A stretch of 64,000 bases of DNA from Cognatundibacterium griseum (GTDB taxonomy: Bacteria; Pseudomonadota; Gammaproteobacteria; Burkholderiales; Burkholderiaceae_D). The translations under genes were made by a program, and so were the position numbers. Of this stretch, positions 39,373-47,781 are shown piece after piece. The stretch's first letter is position 1; each line of letters starts with the position of its first letter. Where the stretch lies: contig NZ_JACOGC010000002.1 in NCBI RefSeq assembly GCF_014284195.1, positions 124,001-188,000 on the forward strand. The letters run 5' to 3'. Below the pieces are notes generated by a model. The model ran no database searches and had not been told where the DNA came from. It was given only the letters and a program-made list of their open reading frames with translations.

Positions 39373-40380
39373 ATGAAATCAAATCATGATTCTGTCAATC
39401 AGACCTCAGGACGAAATTTGGCGGAAGAACAAATATCACGAAAAAAATTAAAGAGCGCAGAAATTCCGCCAGAAAAAATTCTTGCTAGAGCAACTACCAA
39501 TTTAAAAAAGGAAAAGGCGGATACGCATAATTTAGAAGCAATCAATCTAAAAAGAAAGGTAGTTTTTTTGTCCCGGGCAATGTTGTTTTCATCGATTCCG
39601 CATTCAGAGGTGTCCGACTCATTTTTTGTACGAGACAATGGTATTTGTCTGATAACTATGCAAGTGAAAAACGGACAAATGTTACCGTTCGGTAGATTGC
39701 CACGGTTGATACTATTTTGGATTTGCACTCAAGCTGTTCGATGTAAAAATCGAGAAATAAGTATAGGAAGAACTATTACCGATTTTGCAAAAAAATTAGG
39801 TCTCTCTGTGAGTGGTGGGGTACGTGGTGACGTAACACGCTTGCGGTTGCAGCTCCAAAGATTATTTCTGACATCATTTACTATTAGCTCAAAGAAAACT
39901 AATGAGGTTGAGTTTAATGACGTGCGTATATTGGACGATGGCCAGTGGCAAAGTCATGGAAATCTAAAATATTTTTCAGAGAAAATTTTACTGTCTGAAC
40001 CTTTTTATGAGGATTGTATTTCGCACGCAATTCCGCTTGAATTTGAGGTTTTAAGAAATTTAAGATCTGTTTTCGCGCTTGATATTTACTGTTGGCTAAC
40101 TTGGCGTATGAGCAGCTTGAAGAAAGTTACATATATCCGCTATGAATTTTTGAATTGGCAGTTCGGCGCGAATTACTCATCGGCGGGGTATCGGCACATA
40201 TTAGACTTTAGAAAGGCATTTAAATCCAACCTGAAAATTGTGATGCTGCATTATCCGATGGCCAAAGTACGTATAGAGAAAAAAGGAATAAGACTTTGGA
40301 GGAGTGAAACACATGTCCACTCAATTTTCTCTAAATCGTTAGTAGAGAACAGCAATTGTCACAATCTGGCAGGATCATGA
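39373..40380 (+). CDS. repA: Plasmid RepA-like replication protein
   Basis: A 335-residue protein of the plasmid-encoded RepA family (PF04796 type). The central block reads QMLPFGRLPRLILFWICTQA. It is followed by REISIGRTITDFAKKLGLSV with GGVRGDVTRLRLQLQRL, then PLEFEVLRNLRSVFALDIYC. The AT-rich codon use is unlike the GC-richer operon to its right. Its stop overlaps the ATG of the recombinase gene (ATGA), so the two are coupled. It suggests that this part of the island was, or can be, a replicating element. Confidence 0.8.
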   Translation: MKSNHDSVNQTSGRNLAEEQISRKKLKSAEIPPEKILARATTNLKKEKADTHNLEAINLKRKVVFLSRAMLFSSIPHSEVSDSFFVRDNGICLITMQVKNGQMLPFGRLPRLILFWICTQAVRCKNREISIGRTITDFAKKLGLSVSGGVRGDVTRLRLQLQRLFLTSFTISSKKTNEVEFNDVRILDDGQWQSHGNLKYFSEKILLSEPFYEDCISHAIPLEFEVLRNLRSVFALDIYCWLTWRMSSLKKVTYIRYEFLNWQFGANYSSAGYRHILDFRKAFKSNLKIVMLHYPMAKVRIEKKGIRLWRSETHVHSIFSKSLVENSNCHNLAGS

Positions 40381-41447
40381 AAAAGCAGGAATTCACAATT
40401 CTAAGTCGTTTGAATTTGTTGATTAATTCTTGCAAAGACATAGAGAATCAATCAAAAAAAAACTTTAATTCGAGTTCCAATATTCCAAGTGAAGCGACTT
40501 TAATTGAATATCAAAGGTTAGGTCGATTGCTATTGCAGAGAGCCTTTACAAAAAATGACGGAGATTTATCTAAAACGATAAACGATACAAACAGTACGCG
40601 TACATTTTACAAGCGCATTGCAGCGATTCGGTATTTTTTAGTTAGCTATTTAAAAATGATTATGTCGGATTTTATCAGTGCAAAAGAAATCTCAGGATCA
40701 GAAAAAGAAAAAAGGGTAAACGAAGTCATAAAACATATCGAACAGCTGGAGCATGTAATACCTCAGTTTTCAAAACTGATTGAAGTTGGATTTATAGGGA
40801 TTAGAAAGCGAAAAGAATCAAAAAGATCGGCGTTGGCAGGGTTACCTTTTGATTGGCGTGAGCGAATTTGTGAGCGTGCAAAATACGGAAAATATATAAA
40901 TGCTCTTCGATTGAGCGCAATTACCGGGTTGCGACCTACTGAGTTAAAAAATGGTGTTGATCTCTGGCTCGATAATGATCCATCCCTTGAATGCGAATGC
41001 TTGTTTATTTCCATTCTTGGCGCAAAAGTTAAAGAAGGGCAAGGGCAGCCGCGCAGACTTCTAATTTTTAAATCTGCAACTGAAAATAAAATTATTCAAG
41101 ACTTGGTTGATCTTGTTCAGCATCAATTTAATAAATCATTTCGAATTCAAATTGAAAACACTGCAAATTTTACGTGTGAAATTCGACGGCTAGCAAAAGA
41201 TCTTTGGCCCACCCATAAAAAGGCGATCACAGCATATTGTTTCCGTCATCAGTTTTCTGCAGATATTAAGAAGCATAGGGATGCTGAAACGGTTAGCGCC
41301 GCGCTTGGACACATCTCTTCAAGATCGCAAAAAAGCTATGGGCTTGCGAGCCAAAGTCGATCCTCGTTTTTACCAAACAAAATTGAATGTGTACTTAAAA
41401 TTCATTTGAAAAAAATTACAAAAAACCAATTAAGCTTAAGCGACTAA
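40377..41447 (+). CDS. Tyrosine recombinase coupled to repA
   Basis: A 356-residue protein. The catalytic half shows LRLSAITGLRPTELKNG (first Arg), then ITAYCFRHQFSADIKKH (box II, with Tyr where His is usual in HxxR). VSAALGHISSRSQKSYG follows (His and the nucleophile Tyr). The N-terminal half is helical and AT-rich. The ATG at 40377 overlaps the rep stop. A TTG 21 bases upstream is not needed. It is distinct from the integrase at the tRNA end. It may resolve multimers or mobilise an inner element. Confidence 0.8.
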   Translation: MKKQEFTILSRLNLLINSCKDIENQSKKNFNSSSNIPSEATLIEYQRLGRLLLQRAFTKNDGDLSKTINDTNSTRTFYKRIAAIRYFLVSYLKMIMSDFISAKEISGSEKEKRVNEVIKHIEQLEHVIPQFSKLIEVGFIGIRKRKESKRSALAGLPFDWRERICERAKYGKYINALRLSAITGLRPTELKNGVDLWLDNDPSLECECLFISILGAKVKEGQGQPRRLLIFKSATENKIIQDLVDLVQHQFNKSFRIQIENTANFTCEIRRLAKDLWPTHKKAITAYCFRHQFSADIKKHRDAETVSAALGHISSRSQKSYGLASQSRSSFLPNKIECVLKIHLKKITKNQLSLSD

Positions 41448-41775
41448 CCGTAACTCGCGAAGTATTACCAGGCGAATCAGCACCCATGTGCTTCAGCATC
41501 CATGAGTTCGATACCCGAGGAGTTGAAGGTGTTCTCTTTACTTTATTTACTGTGTGGAGTGGTCTGAGGGGAATGGGTTGTATGTAGCACAATATTCAGG
41601 ATGAGCATAGCTTTCATTACAAAGTTCAACTTGAAATCAAATGGCATGTCCGTATTGAAATTTAGGCAGCAGTCCCAATATCTATTTCTCGGGTACGGCG
41701 CGCGAGAGGATGAGTTCGGCCGATTGCCGACCGTGGAACAAAAGCATGAATCGCCAGCGGGCGGCAAGGGAAGAT
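41448..41775. other. 328-bp spacer before the cyclase operon
   Basis: No gene was recognised. Composition changes from AT-rich to GC-rich near 41,690, marking the junction where the cyclase operon was joined. Its promoter should lie here, but I see no convincing boxes. Confidence 0.4.
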
Positions 41776-43323
41776 ATGGCTAAACGGACTTGGAATGAAG
41801 ATGCGGCGAAGTCACGGATCGCGACGCGCCTGAAGGAAGTCAGCAACGTCGTCATCAAGGACTATGTGCGGGATACGGACCTAACCGGCATCGGGACCAG
41901 CATCGCGTATCGAGTGGATGGTGTCCACCTATACATTGACATCATCAACATCAATGAGTTGCTGGAAACAACTGCCGCCGATGGGGAGCGTGCGCACAAG
42001 CGTGCGTTGAGGTTTCTTAACAACCACTACCGTGCTGTGTGCAACATTCTGTTGGATGTTGATGCCATCCAGGTCGACTTCCATAACCAGCGTCTGCACG
42101 CTGTGTTCGCGAAACCGTACAACGACGAAGCCGCACGGGTTCACAAGGCGGTGGCGACCGCCCAGCTCGTTCGCGCTGTCCTGGCCAAAATCGGCGAGAA
42201 CGAAGACGATCCATTGCCCACCGCCAAGACGCGCGTCGGTATCGACACTGGCAAGGCCCTCGCTGTCAACAACGGCCGTCGCCGGAGCCGTGAGCCGCTA
42301 TTCCTGGGTAACCCAGCGAACCAGGCTGCGAAGCGGGCTGGCCACGATACAGAGGTCGAAGGCATCTTCATCACCAACAACGCACGCAGTGCGGTCGGCT
42401 GGGATAAGGTGCTAAACGACTTCTCGACTGCGCTAACTGACGAACAGATTTCGAAGTCCCAAGAGAAAGCGGATCTCACCATGACGGTGGACAAAGTCGT
42501 CAAAGACTGGGAGACGGATCTCAAGAACAATCCCATCGGCAAGTTCGAGTTCACACGTCACACGCCCCCATATCGCGACCTCGACTTGGAAGAACTGACA
42601 CCGCGCAATTCCCGCCGACAGGAAGCCACGTCGATCTACGCTGACATCGACAATTTTACCTGCTATGTTGCAGACCGCATCGATGATAACGATGGTGCCG
42701 TTGACGTAGTTAAGACACTCCACGTCCTGCGTAGCGAGTTGGACGCCGTCTTGTACGAGGATTCCGCTGGCAGGAAGGTACGCTTCATCGGCGACTGCAT
42801 TCACGGTATTCTGGTCGAAGGGACTGCTGCGAACACGGACGACAAAGAAACCGCAAAGAATGCGATGATCTGTGCTGCCGCTATGCGCAGCAGCTTCGCC
42901 GTTGCTTTAAGAGAGCTTAAGGCCGAAGGCATCGATGTCGGTGATCTCGGTCTCGCTATTGGTCTCGAACACGGTTTCGTTGCGGTGACCAGGTTGGGTA
43001 TGAAGAGCGAGATGATCCGCTGCTGCATCAGCCGGTCAGTGTTGGCGTCCGAAGCCGAGCAACTGAGATGCAATGGCCGACAGACCGCCATCGGCCCGAC
43101 ACTCAACGAACATGCGCCACCGCAATTTCAGGATTTGTTCAGGAATGATCGCAGGCGTTCCGACTTCGACTATGACGCGGCCATGGAAGCGTTGAATACC
43201 AAGGATGACAGCAAGAAGGCCTCGGCCTCCGGCTCACTGCTCAAATCCGCTACAGCCGCATCAGCTGGTTTTTCGTTTGGCACAGCGGCTGAACCTTCGC
43301 GTAATCTCGCCGGCTTCTCGTGA
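41776..43323 (+). CDS. pycC: Pycsar-like nucleotide cyclase (tandem cyclase domains)
   Basis: A 515-residue protein with two class III cyclase-like domains. Domain 1 (about 40-210) has LYIDIININELL (D55), HNQRLHAVF in place of the second metal Asp, and RVGIDTGKAL with LGNPANQAAKRAG (N182). Domain 2 (about 284-435) has YADIDNFTCYV (D290) and VRFIGDCIHGIL (D340), but no matching Asn. Metal and transition-state residues thus come from different halves. Neighbour context, a cyclic-nucleotide-binding TIR effector, points to Pycsar cUMP or cCMP signalling. I chose the ATG at 41776 (GGGA five bases upstream) over an upstream ATG at 41710. The stop overlaps the next gene. Confidence 0.82.
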   Translation: MAKRTWNEDAAKSRIATRLKEVSNVVIKDYVRDTDLTGIGTSIAYRVDGVHLYIDIININELLETTAADGERAHKRALRFLNNHYRAVCNILLDVDAIQVDFHNQRLHAVFAKPYNDEAARVHKAVATAQLVRAVLAKIGENEDDPLPTAKTRVGIDTGKALAVNNGRRRSREPLFLGNPANQAAKRAGHDTEVEGIFITNNARSAVGWDKVLNDFSTALTDEQISKSQEKADLTMTVDKVVKDWETDLKNNPIGKFEFTRHTPPYRDLDLEELTPRNSRRQEATSIYADIDNFTCYVADRIDDNDGAVDVVKTLHVLRSELDAVLYEDSAGRKVRFIGDCIHGILVEGTAANTDDKETAKNAMICAAAMRSSFAVALRELKAEGIDVGDLGLAIGLEHGFVAVTRLGMKSEMIRCCISRSVLASEAEQLRCNGRQTAIGPTLNEHAPPQFQDLFRNDRRRSDFDYDAAMEALNTKDDSKKASASGSLLKSATAASAGFSFGTAAEPSRNLAGFS

Positions 43324-45014
43324 CGGCGTGGTTTGAGCGGCGCCCACTCCGTTTGGACTACGAGCGCAAAGTACTTGAATCCTTACGCCAGGAAGGATGG
43401 GTCAGGGCCATCGACTGGATAACCGATGCCGAGACTGGTACCGTACACGTCGATATCGACTTTGAAGCCGGTGGGCAGGTCAGACAAGCTCGTCTCGAGT
43501 ACCCGTTCATCTACCCATCTGCGCCGCCACGGCTGGTACCCCGGCAATTGGGAAAGCGATGGTCTCTCCACCAGTGGGGCTCGGGCGAGCTATGCTTGCA
43601 GATTCGCGCGGACACCTGGTTGAAGTCGTTTGACGGCGCAGACATACTCCGGAGCGCGCGGCACCTTCTCGACACAGAAGGTGCCTATGATGAGTCTGGG
43701 CGTCCTGGAGAGGTTCCTTCCGAGCATCGATTTACCGAAGGCCAATTACTTCGCTGGGAGCATGCGCGCCTGGTGCTGAACGATGAGCTGTTGGCCGAAG
43801 CACAGCGTCGGGGGCCGGGCGTCTGGGTACTGGATATCCAGGCGAACGTCTTCGACAATTCGTGTGTCTGCATAGGCGTAGGCATTTCCGGTTCATCTGA
43901 ATATGATCGATGGACAGATCCAGCCATTCCAAGTTCTGTGGGCGTTCCACGTTACGGAATTGGTCGTATTGCAATCGTAGAGCCTGGCGACCCAAGATTT
44001 TATGCGTTAACCAGTAAGGACATGTCGTGCGAGGAGCGCTGGGCGGCCTTTTCCTCGATTCCATTCAATGAATACGGCATCATAGTCGGCTTGGTCAATG
44101 GACGTGTCATTGCCAAGTTCCTTGATTCTGACAACCATACCCTCGATATCATCAACATTCTCATGGACAAACAGCAGCGGTCGCCGGCGCGCGATGCAAT
44201 TTTAGCGGAAAAGCGGGTTGCAATACTGGGATGCGGGTCAATGGGCAGCAAGGTTGCGGCGTCCCTCGCCCGTATGGGGGTTGCTGACTTCTTCCTCGTC
44301 GATTCCGATGTTCTCAAGGTGAACAATATAGTCCGAAATGAACTGGACTGGGAGGGAGTCGGCGCACACAAAACCGACGCTTTGGCACAGCGGCTGAAGC
44401 GCATCAATGCGCAGGCCAAAGTCAAACAGTGGACCAATCAACTGGGTGGACAGACCTCAGTCGACACGTTGATGGTCTGTTTGACTACCCTGAAAGAATG
44501 TGACCTTGTCGTCGAAACCACCGGCAGCGGACAAGGGTTTGTCTATGCCAGTTCGGTGTCGGAGAGCGAAGGTATTCCCATGGTATGGGGGCGAGTGTTT
44601 GGAGGTGGATTTGGTGGCTACATCGCACGGAGTCGCCCCGGGATCGAAGCTTCAGCACTGGATGTACGTAATGCTATCTACCGGTGGTTTCAGACGCCCG
44701 GCTTCCCTGAACCTCCCGCCGATGTAGGGATTGACTACGGCGCAGGTCCTGACGACCAGGCTCCCATGATCGCGAATGATGCGGACGTCTCTGTCATCTC
44801 AGCACACCTCACCCAATTTGCAGCCGATGCGTTGCGGGGGGCGGCGGACTCAGAATACCCACATTCAGTGTATGTCATCGGTCTGCGGAAAGAATGGGTG
44901 TTCGAGCAACCCTTCGATACTCAGCCAATCGATGTATCGGGTGTCAGGACGAGCGACATTGCTGAAGGATATGAAGAGGACAGACTTGCACAGTTTGGCG
45001 AGACCGGGTCATGA
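43320..45014 (+). CDS. cap2: Cap2-like E2-E1 fusion protein
   Basis: A 564-residue protein. The N-terminal E2-like domain has YPFIYPSAPPRL and WSLHQWGSGELCLQI, with the candidate catalytic C92. A linker of about 190 residues follows. The C-terminal ThiF/E1 adenylation domain has VAILGCGSMGSKVAASLARM (GxGxxG), FLVDSDVLKVNNIVRNEL, and VVETTGSG. In type II CBASS, Cap2 conjugates the C-terminus of the cyclase to targets. Here it lies between the cyclase and a Cap3-like gene. No Cys is present after residue 394, so the usual E1 crossover Cys appears absent. Start is GTG 43320, overlapping the cyclase stop. Confidence 0.85.
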   Translation: MTAWFERRPLRLDYERKVLESLRQEGWVRAIDWITDAETGTVHVDIDFEAGGQVRQARLEYPFIYPSAPPRLVPRQLGKRWSLHQWGSGELCLQIRADTWLKSFDGADILRSARHLLDTEGAYDESGRPGEVPSEHRFTEGQLLRWEHARLVLNDELLAEAQRRGPGVWVLDIQANVFDNSCVCIGVGISGSSEYDRWTDPAIPSSVGVPRYGIGRIAIVEPGDPRFYALTSKDMSCEERWAAFSSIPFNEYGIIVGLVNGRVIAKFLDSDNHTLDIINILMDKQQRSPARDAILAEKRVAILGCGSMGSKVAASLARMGVADFFLVDSDVLKVNNIVRNELDWEGVGAHKTDALAQRLKRINAQAKVKQWTNQLGGQTSVDTLMVCLTTLKECDLVVETTGSGQGFVYASSVSESEGIPMVWGRVFGGGFGGYIARSRPGIEASALDVRNAIYRWFQTPGFPEPPADVGIDYGAGPDDQAPMIANDADVSVISAHLTQFAADALRGAADSEYPHSVYVIGLRKEWVFEQPFDTQPIDVSGVRTSDIAEGYEEDRLAQFGETGS

Positions 45015-45550
45015 TTGACGTCGTCCTCAACAGTCACTGCATTCGTGTACTGAGGCGTGAGCTCCTCACCGCTGGATCGAATGAAATTGGTGGTGTCCTA
45101 GCTGCAGAACAGGTTGGAGATGGGCGTTTCATAGTTGTTGACTTGTCCGTGCAGCGCAACGGTACGAGCTTGCACTTTGTGCGTGACCCTGTTCAGCATC
45201 GAGAGTTCATCAGAAGCTTCCATGAGCGTATGGGAAACCAGCCAGAGCGCTTCAATTATCTGGGCGAATGGCACTCTCATCCGAATTACATGGCGACTCC
45301 GAGCGGCGAAGATTTTAGCCAAATGCAGGAGCTTGTCGAAGATGAAGAGCAGAAGTCCACGTTCCTGGCGTTGATGGTCGTTAAGCTAGGTAAGGGCAAA
45401 AAACTTCGGGGATCTACATACGGATTTCGGTCGGGGTGCATCCCTGTGCGCGGCCGGTTGCAAGGCATTGAGGTAGGGGCTGTCGAGGAAGAGTGCGGCC
45501 CCCTGATATTGCTTTTAGGAGACATTGAGGGAAAATATGACACTGATTGA
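45011..45550 (+). CDS. cap3: Cap3-like JAB/JAMM isopeptidase
   Basis: A 179-residue MPN/JAB-domain metalloprotease. SNEIGGVL provides E25. GEWHSHPNYMATPSGED fits the JAMM motif HxHx7Sx2D exactly (H88, H90, S98, D101). All zinc ligands and the catalytic Glu are present, so it should be active. In type II CBASS, Cap3 removes Cap2-made conjugates. The start ATG overlaps the E2-E1 stop (ATGA), and the end overlaps the effector start by 14 bases. Confidence 0.88.
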   Translation: MIDVVLNSHCIRVLRRELLTAGSNEIGGVLAAEQVGDGRFIVVDLSVQRNGTSLHFVRDPVQHREFIRSFHERMGNQPERFNYLGEWHSHPNYMATPSGEDFSQMQELVEDEEQKSTFLALMVVKLGKGKKLRGSTYGFRSGCIPVRGRLQGIEVGAVEEECGPLILLLGDIEGKYDTD

Positions 45551-46463
45551 TCGATTCCAAAACAAGGCTGTCCTCATCGAGGCCCTACTGGCACAAGTGA
45601 TCGTGCAAGGTGACCGTGAGGTGGCTACAGCCCTTGCTGAGTTGGGTCAGGTAGTTGAGTTCGCTGCTGGCGAGGTGCTCATTCATGAGAATGCCGTCGA
45701 CCGCGACATGTACTTCCTGCTGTTTGGAAAGGTGAGCGTCTCCGTCAAGGGTAAGTATCTTTATCCCAGGGAGAAGAATGTGACCGTGGGTGAGATGTCT
45801 GCGGTGAACCCGCTCATCACACGTAGCGCAACCATTACTGCCATGGAGCCGACCATCACGTTGAAGGTTTCTCCAGAAATCCTTGACCAAGTTGCGATGG
45901 TGCAGCCCCGTGTGTACCGACTCATCGCTGCGGAACTGGCGTTTCGAGTGCTGCAGCGCAACTCACTTATTCGGCCACCCAATGCACGCCCTCGCGTCTT
46001 TTTTATCAGTTCTAAGGAGAGTCTTCCAGTTGCGAAAGCGATCCGGCACGGGCTCAGATACACGGACGCGGATTCCCTAATCTGGTCGGATGAGGACATG
46101 TTCCCGCCTGGTTCGTATCCGCTGGAGGTGCTCGAGCGAGAGGTGGATCAGGCAGACTTCGGGGTCGCCATCGCGCATCCGGATGACATCATTCGTTCAA
46201 GGCGGAATCAGTCGGCAGCCCCGCGCGATAACGTCATCTTCGAACTCGGCTTTTTTATGTCGAGGCTCGGCCGCCAGCGAACATTCCTACTGGTGCCTCA
46301 GATGGAGGCTGACCTGAAGCTACCGTCAGATTTCAAGGGGCTTACACCCATCGTGTATCCACCACTCACGGGCAAGCCGGGAGAGGTCGCCGGTCAGGTG
46401 TTGACTTCTCCGATCTACGAACTCGAACAGAAGATTCAGCAGTTGGGTTGTCGTGAACTGTAA
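45537..46463 (+). CDS. pycTIR: Cyclic-nucleotide-binding TIR effector (PycTIR-like)
   Basis: A 308-residue protein. A CNB domain (about 25-125) has FAAGEVLIHENAVDRDMYFL, and VGEMSAVNPLITRSATITAM at the phosphate-binding cassette. A CAP12/Pycsar-type TIR domain (about 152-300) has RVFFISSKESLPVAKAI, LIWSDEDMFPPGSYPLEVLE and RDNVIFELGFFMSRLG with candidate catalytic E236. Such effectors cleave NAD+ when cUMP or cCMP binds, killing the infected cell. I chose ATG 45537, with GAGG 8 bases upstream; a TTG at 45525 is less likely. It is the last gene of the operon. Confidence 0.87.
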   Translation: MTLIDRFQNKAVLIEALLAQVIVQGDREVATALAELGQVVEFAAGEVLIHENAVDRDMYFLLFGKVSVSVKGKYLYPREKNVTVGEMSAVNPLITRSATITAMEPTITLKVSPEILDQVAMVQPRVYRLIAAELAFRVLQRNSLIRPPNARPRVFFISSKESLPVAKAIRHGLRYTDADSLIWSDEDMFPPGSYPLEVLEREVDQADFGVAIAHPDDIIRSRRNQSAAPRDNVIFELGFFMSRLGRQRTFLLVPQMEADLKLPSDFKGLTPIVYPPLTGKPGEVAGQVLTSPIYELEQKIQQLGCREL

Positions 46464-46525
46464 GTCTTCAAATTGAGTGTTCCGCGGTGTAAGCTTGTAA
46501 TGACCAGCAGTTTCTGTACGAGTCT

Positions 46526-46660
46526 GGCTACTAATTGTTGGTAAACCTGTACCGGCGTCTTCAGGTCCAAGGTTTGATGAAAACGTCGGTGGATATAAAA
46601 GTAAATCCAGTCTGCAATCACTCGGCTAACCTTGTCGTCGAACTCCGTCCAAGCCGTCAA
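46526..46660 (-). pseudogene. Transposase C-terminal fragment (IS3/IS481-like)
   Basis: About 40 residues (DWIYFYIHRRFHQTLDLKTP, then VQVYQQLV) match the end of an rve-type integrase core, where the catalytic Glu region is followed by HxxL and TP. The surrounding frame is not transposase-like. It is a small relic at the right junction of the cyclase operon. Confidence 0.45.
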
Positions 46661-46795
46661 TGATTCACTGACTGTAGATGATGCAACAGGTTTCCCACTT
46701 TCAAATGAGGGCTGGGTATCTGGGTATTTAGTGAAGACTTCCAGCCAACGAGACGACGCTAACTGCTGGTGAAACGTTGATTCGCGATGACTCAA

Positions 46796-47026
46796 TAAGG
46801 TTGTGCATCAGGGGAAAAATGGCGAGAGCTGAGCGAAAGCCCGGTTACACAAAATTCCGTCCCCCCCTGATTCCACCATTTCTCCGTAGTTTTCACACCG
46901 TCTTTTCACTAAGTCAATAACTTGCAAACCACCATTTCACCATATTTTTGCCACATTCTGGCCATTCTCATTACGTCATTAAATCATAGTAATCACACGT
47001 TATTGCCACCATAAAACCATCTTTAT
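46796..47026. other. Non-coding stretch after the cyclase operon
   Basis: No gene is supported. The sequence is pyrimidine-rich with repeated CCACCATTTC/CCATATTTT-like words. It bridges IS relics. Confidence 0.35.
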
Positions 47027-47189
47027 TGGACGCAATGAGCAATAAAATACATGTTCCCAAGCTTAAAATTGACATTCTTTGTGCTGTCGATTTTAAGCAC
47101 AAAGAATGTGGCCTGTGTACGAAATTTTAGTCAAAAATTTCGGCGCGTAGCGAGCAGGCATTGGGAACAAATTAAGTGAGTTGCGTCCA
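47027..47189. repeat. Nested inverted-repeat element (MITE-like, 163 bp)
   Basis: Three pairs of exact inverted repeats are nested. The outer pair is TGGACGCAA/TTGCGTCCA (47027 and 47181). The middle pair is TGTTCCCAA/TTGGGAACA (47052 and 47161). The inner pair is ACATTCTTTGTGCT/AGCACAAAGAATGT (47072 and 47096, 10-nt loop). No coding sequence lies inside. It could be a miniature transposable element or a structured RNA. Confidence 0.6.
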
Positions 47190-47300
47190 TGCTAGATCGA
47201 TCGGTGGTTAGCAAAATTCAATTTTGAAACCGAAATTATGAATGATTGGTGGCAAGTTTTATCGCGGATTCTTTGGCTGATGCGCCACTTTTTAAAATGA

Positions 47301-47690
47301 TCACAATTTAGCCAGCAATGTTGGCGACATACACTCAATGGCATACAGCGCCGCAATCCGACGCACAGCTTCGCCCGCCGCCGGTGACGGATGTGATTTC
47401 GTCAATTCATAGAACTTGCGTCTGGCATGTGCCCAACAGGTTGCTTGCTGCCGCACAGAGCCATACAAGGCATCGTATCCGGCAAATGGATCCGCATGGA
47501 TGATGCCCTTAAATTCGCTCAGGTGTTGCTGCGGATGTTCTCCGCGCCGGTCCGGCGTGAACGCCATCCATAATGCGGAAGCATGTACTGAACCTGCGGA
47601 GCGTTCGTCATGAACATACACCCATAGACGACCTGTCACTGTCTTACCTTTACCCTGCGATTTGAGAACTAAAGTTTGCACAGCGCCAGT
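47301..47690 (-). pseudogene. IS66-family transposase (TnpC) fragment
   Basis: The frame matches the catalytic-core region of the IS66 TnpC transposase: TGRLWVYVHDERSAG, TPDRRGEHPQQHLSEFKGII, then HADPFAGYDALYG, CWAHARRKFYELTKS and RRIAALYAIE. Both ends are missing, and homology stops after about 125 residues. It is a deletion relic. Confidence 0.8.
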
Positions 47691-47781
47691 TATCTCGTTG
47701 TCGATATAAAAACAGATGCAACTCCGAGAGTAAAAAACATCAATCATTGCTAAAATAGCTATTTTTACTATTTTAATTACT

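Noticed and set aside
42141-42554. 137-codon frame antisense to the cyclase gene
   Set aside because: A shadow in GC-rich DNA; the sense frame has catalytic motifs and overlaps the next operon gene.
47072-47109. Inner hairpin read as a rho-independent terminator
   Set aside because: The stem is AT-rich and no T-tract follows on either strand; it fits better as part of a nested palindromic element.
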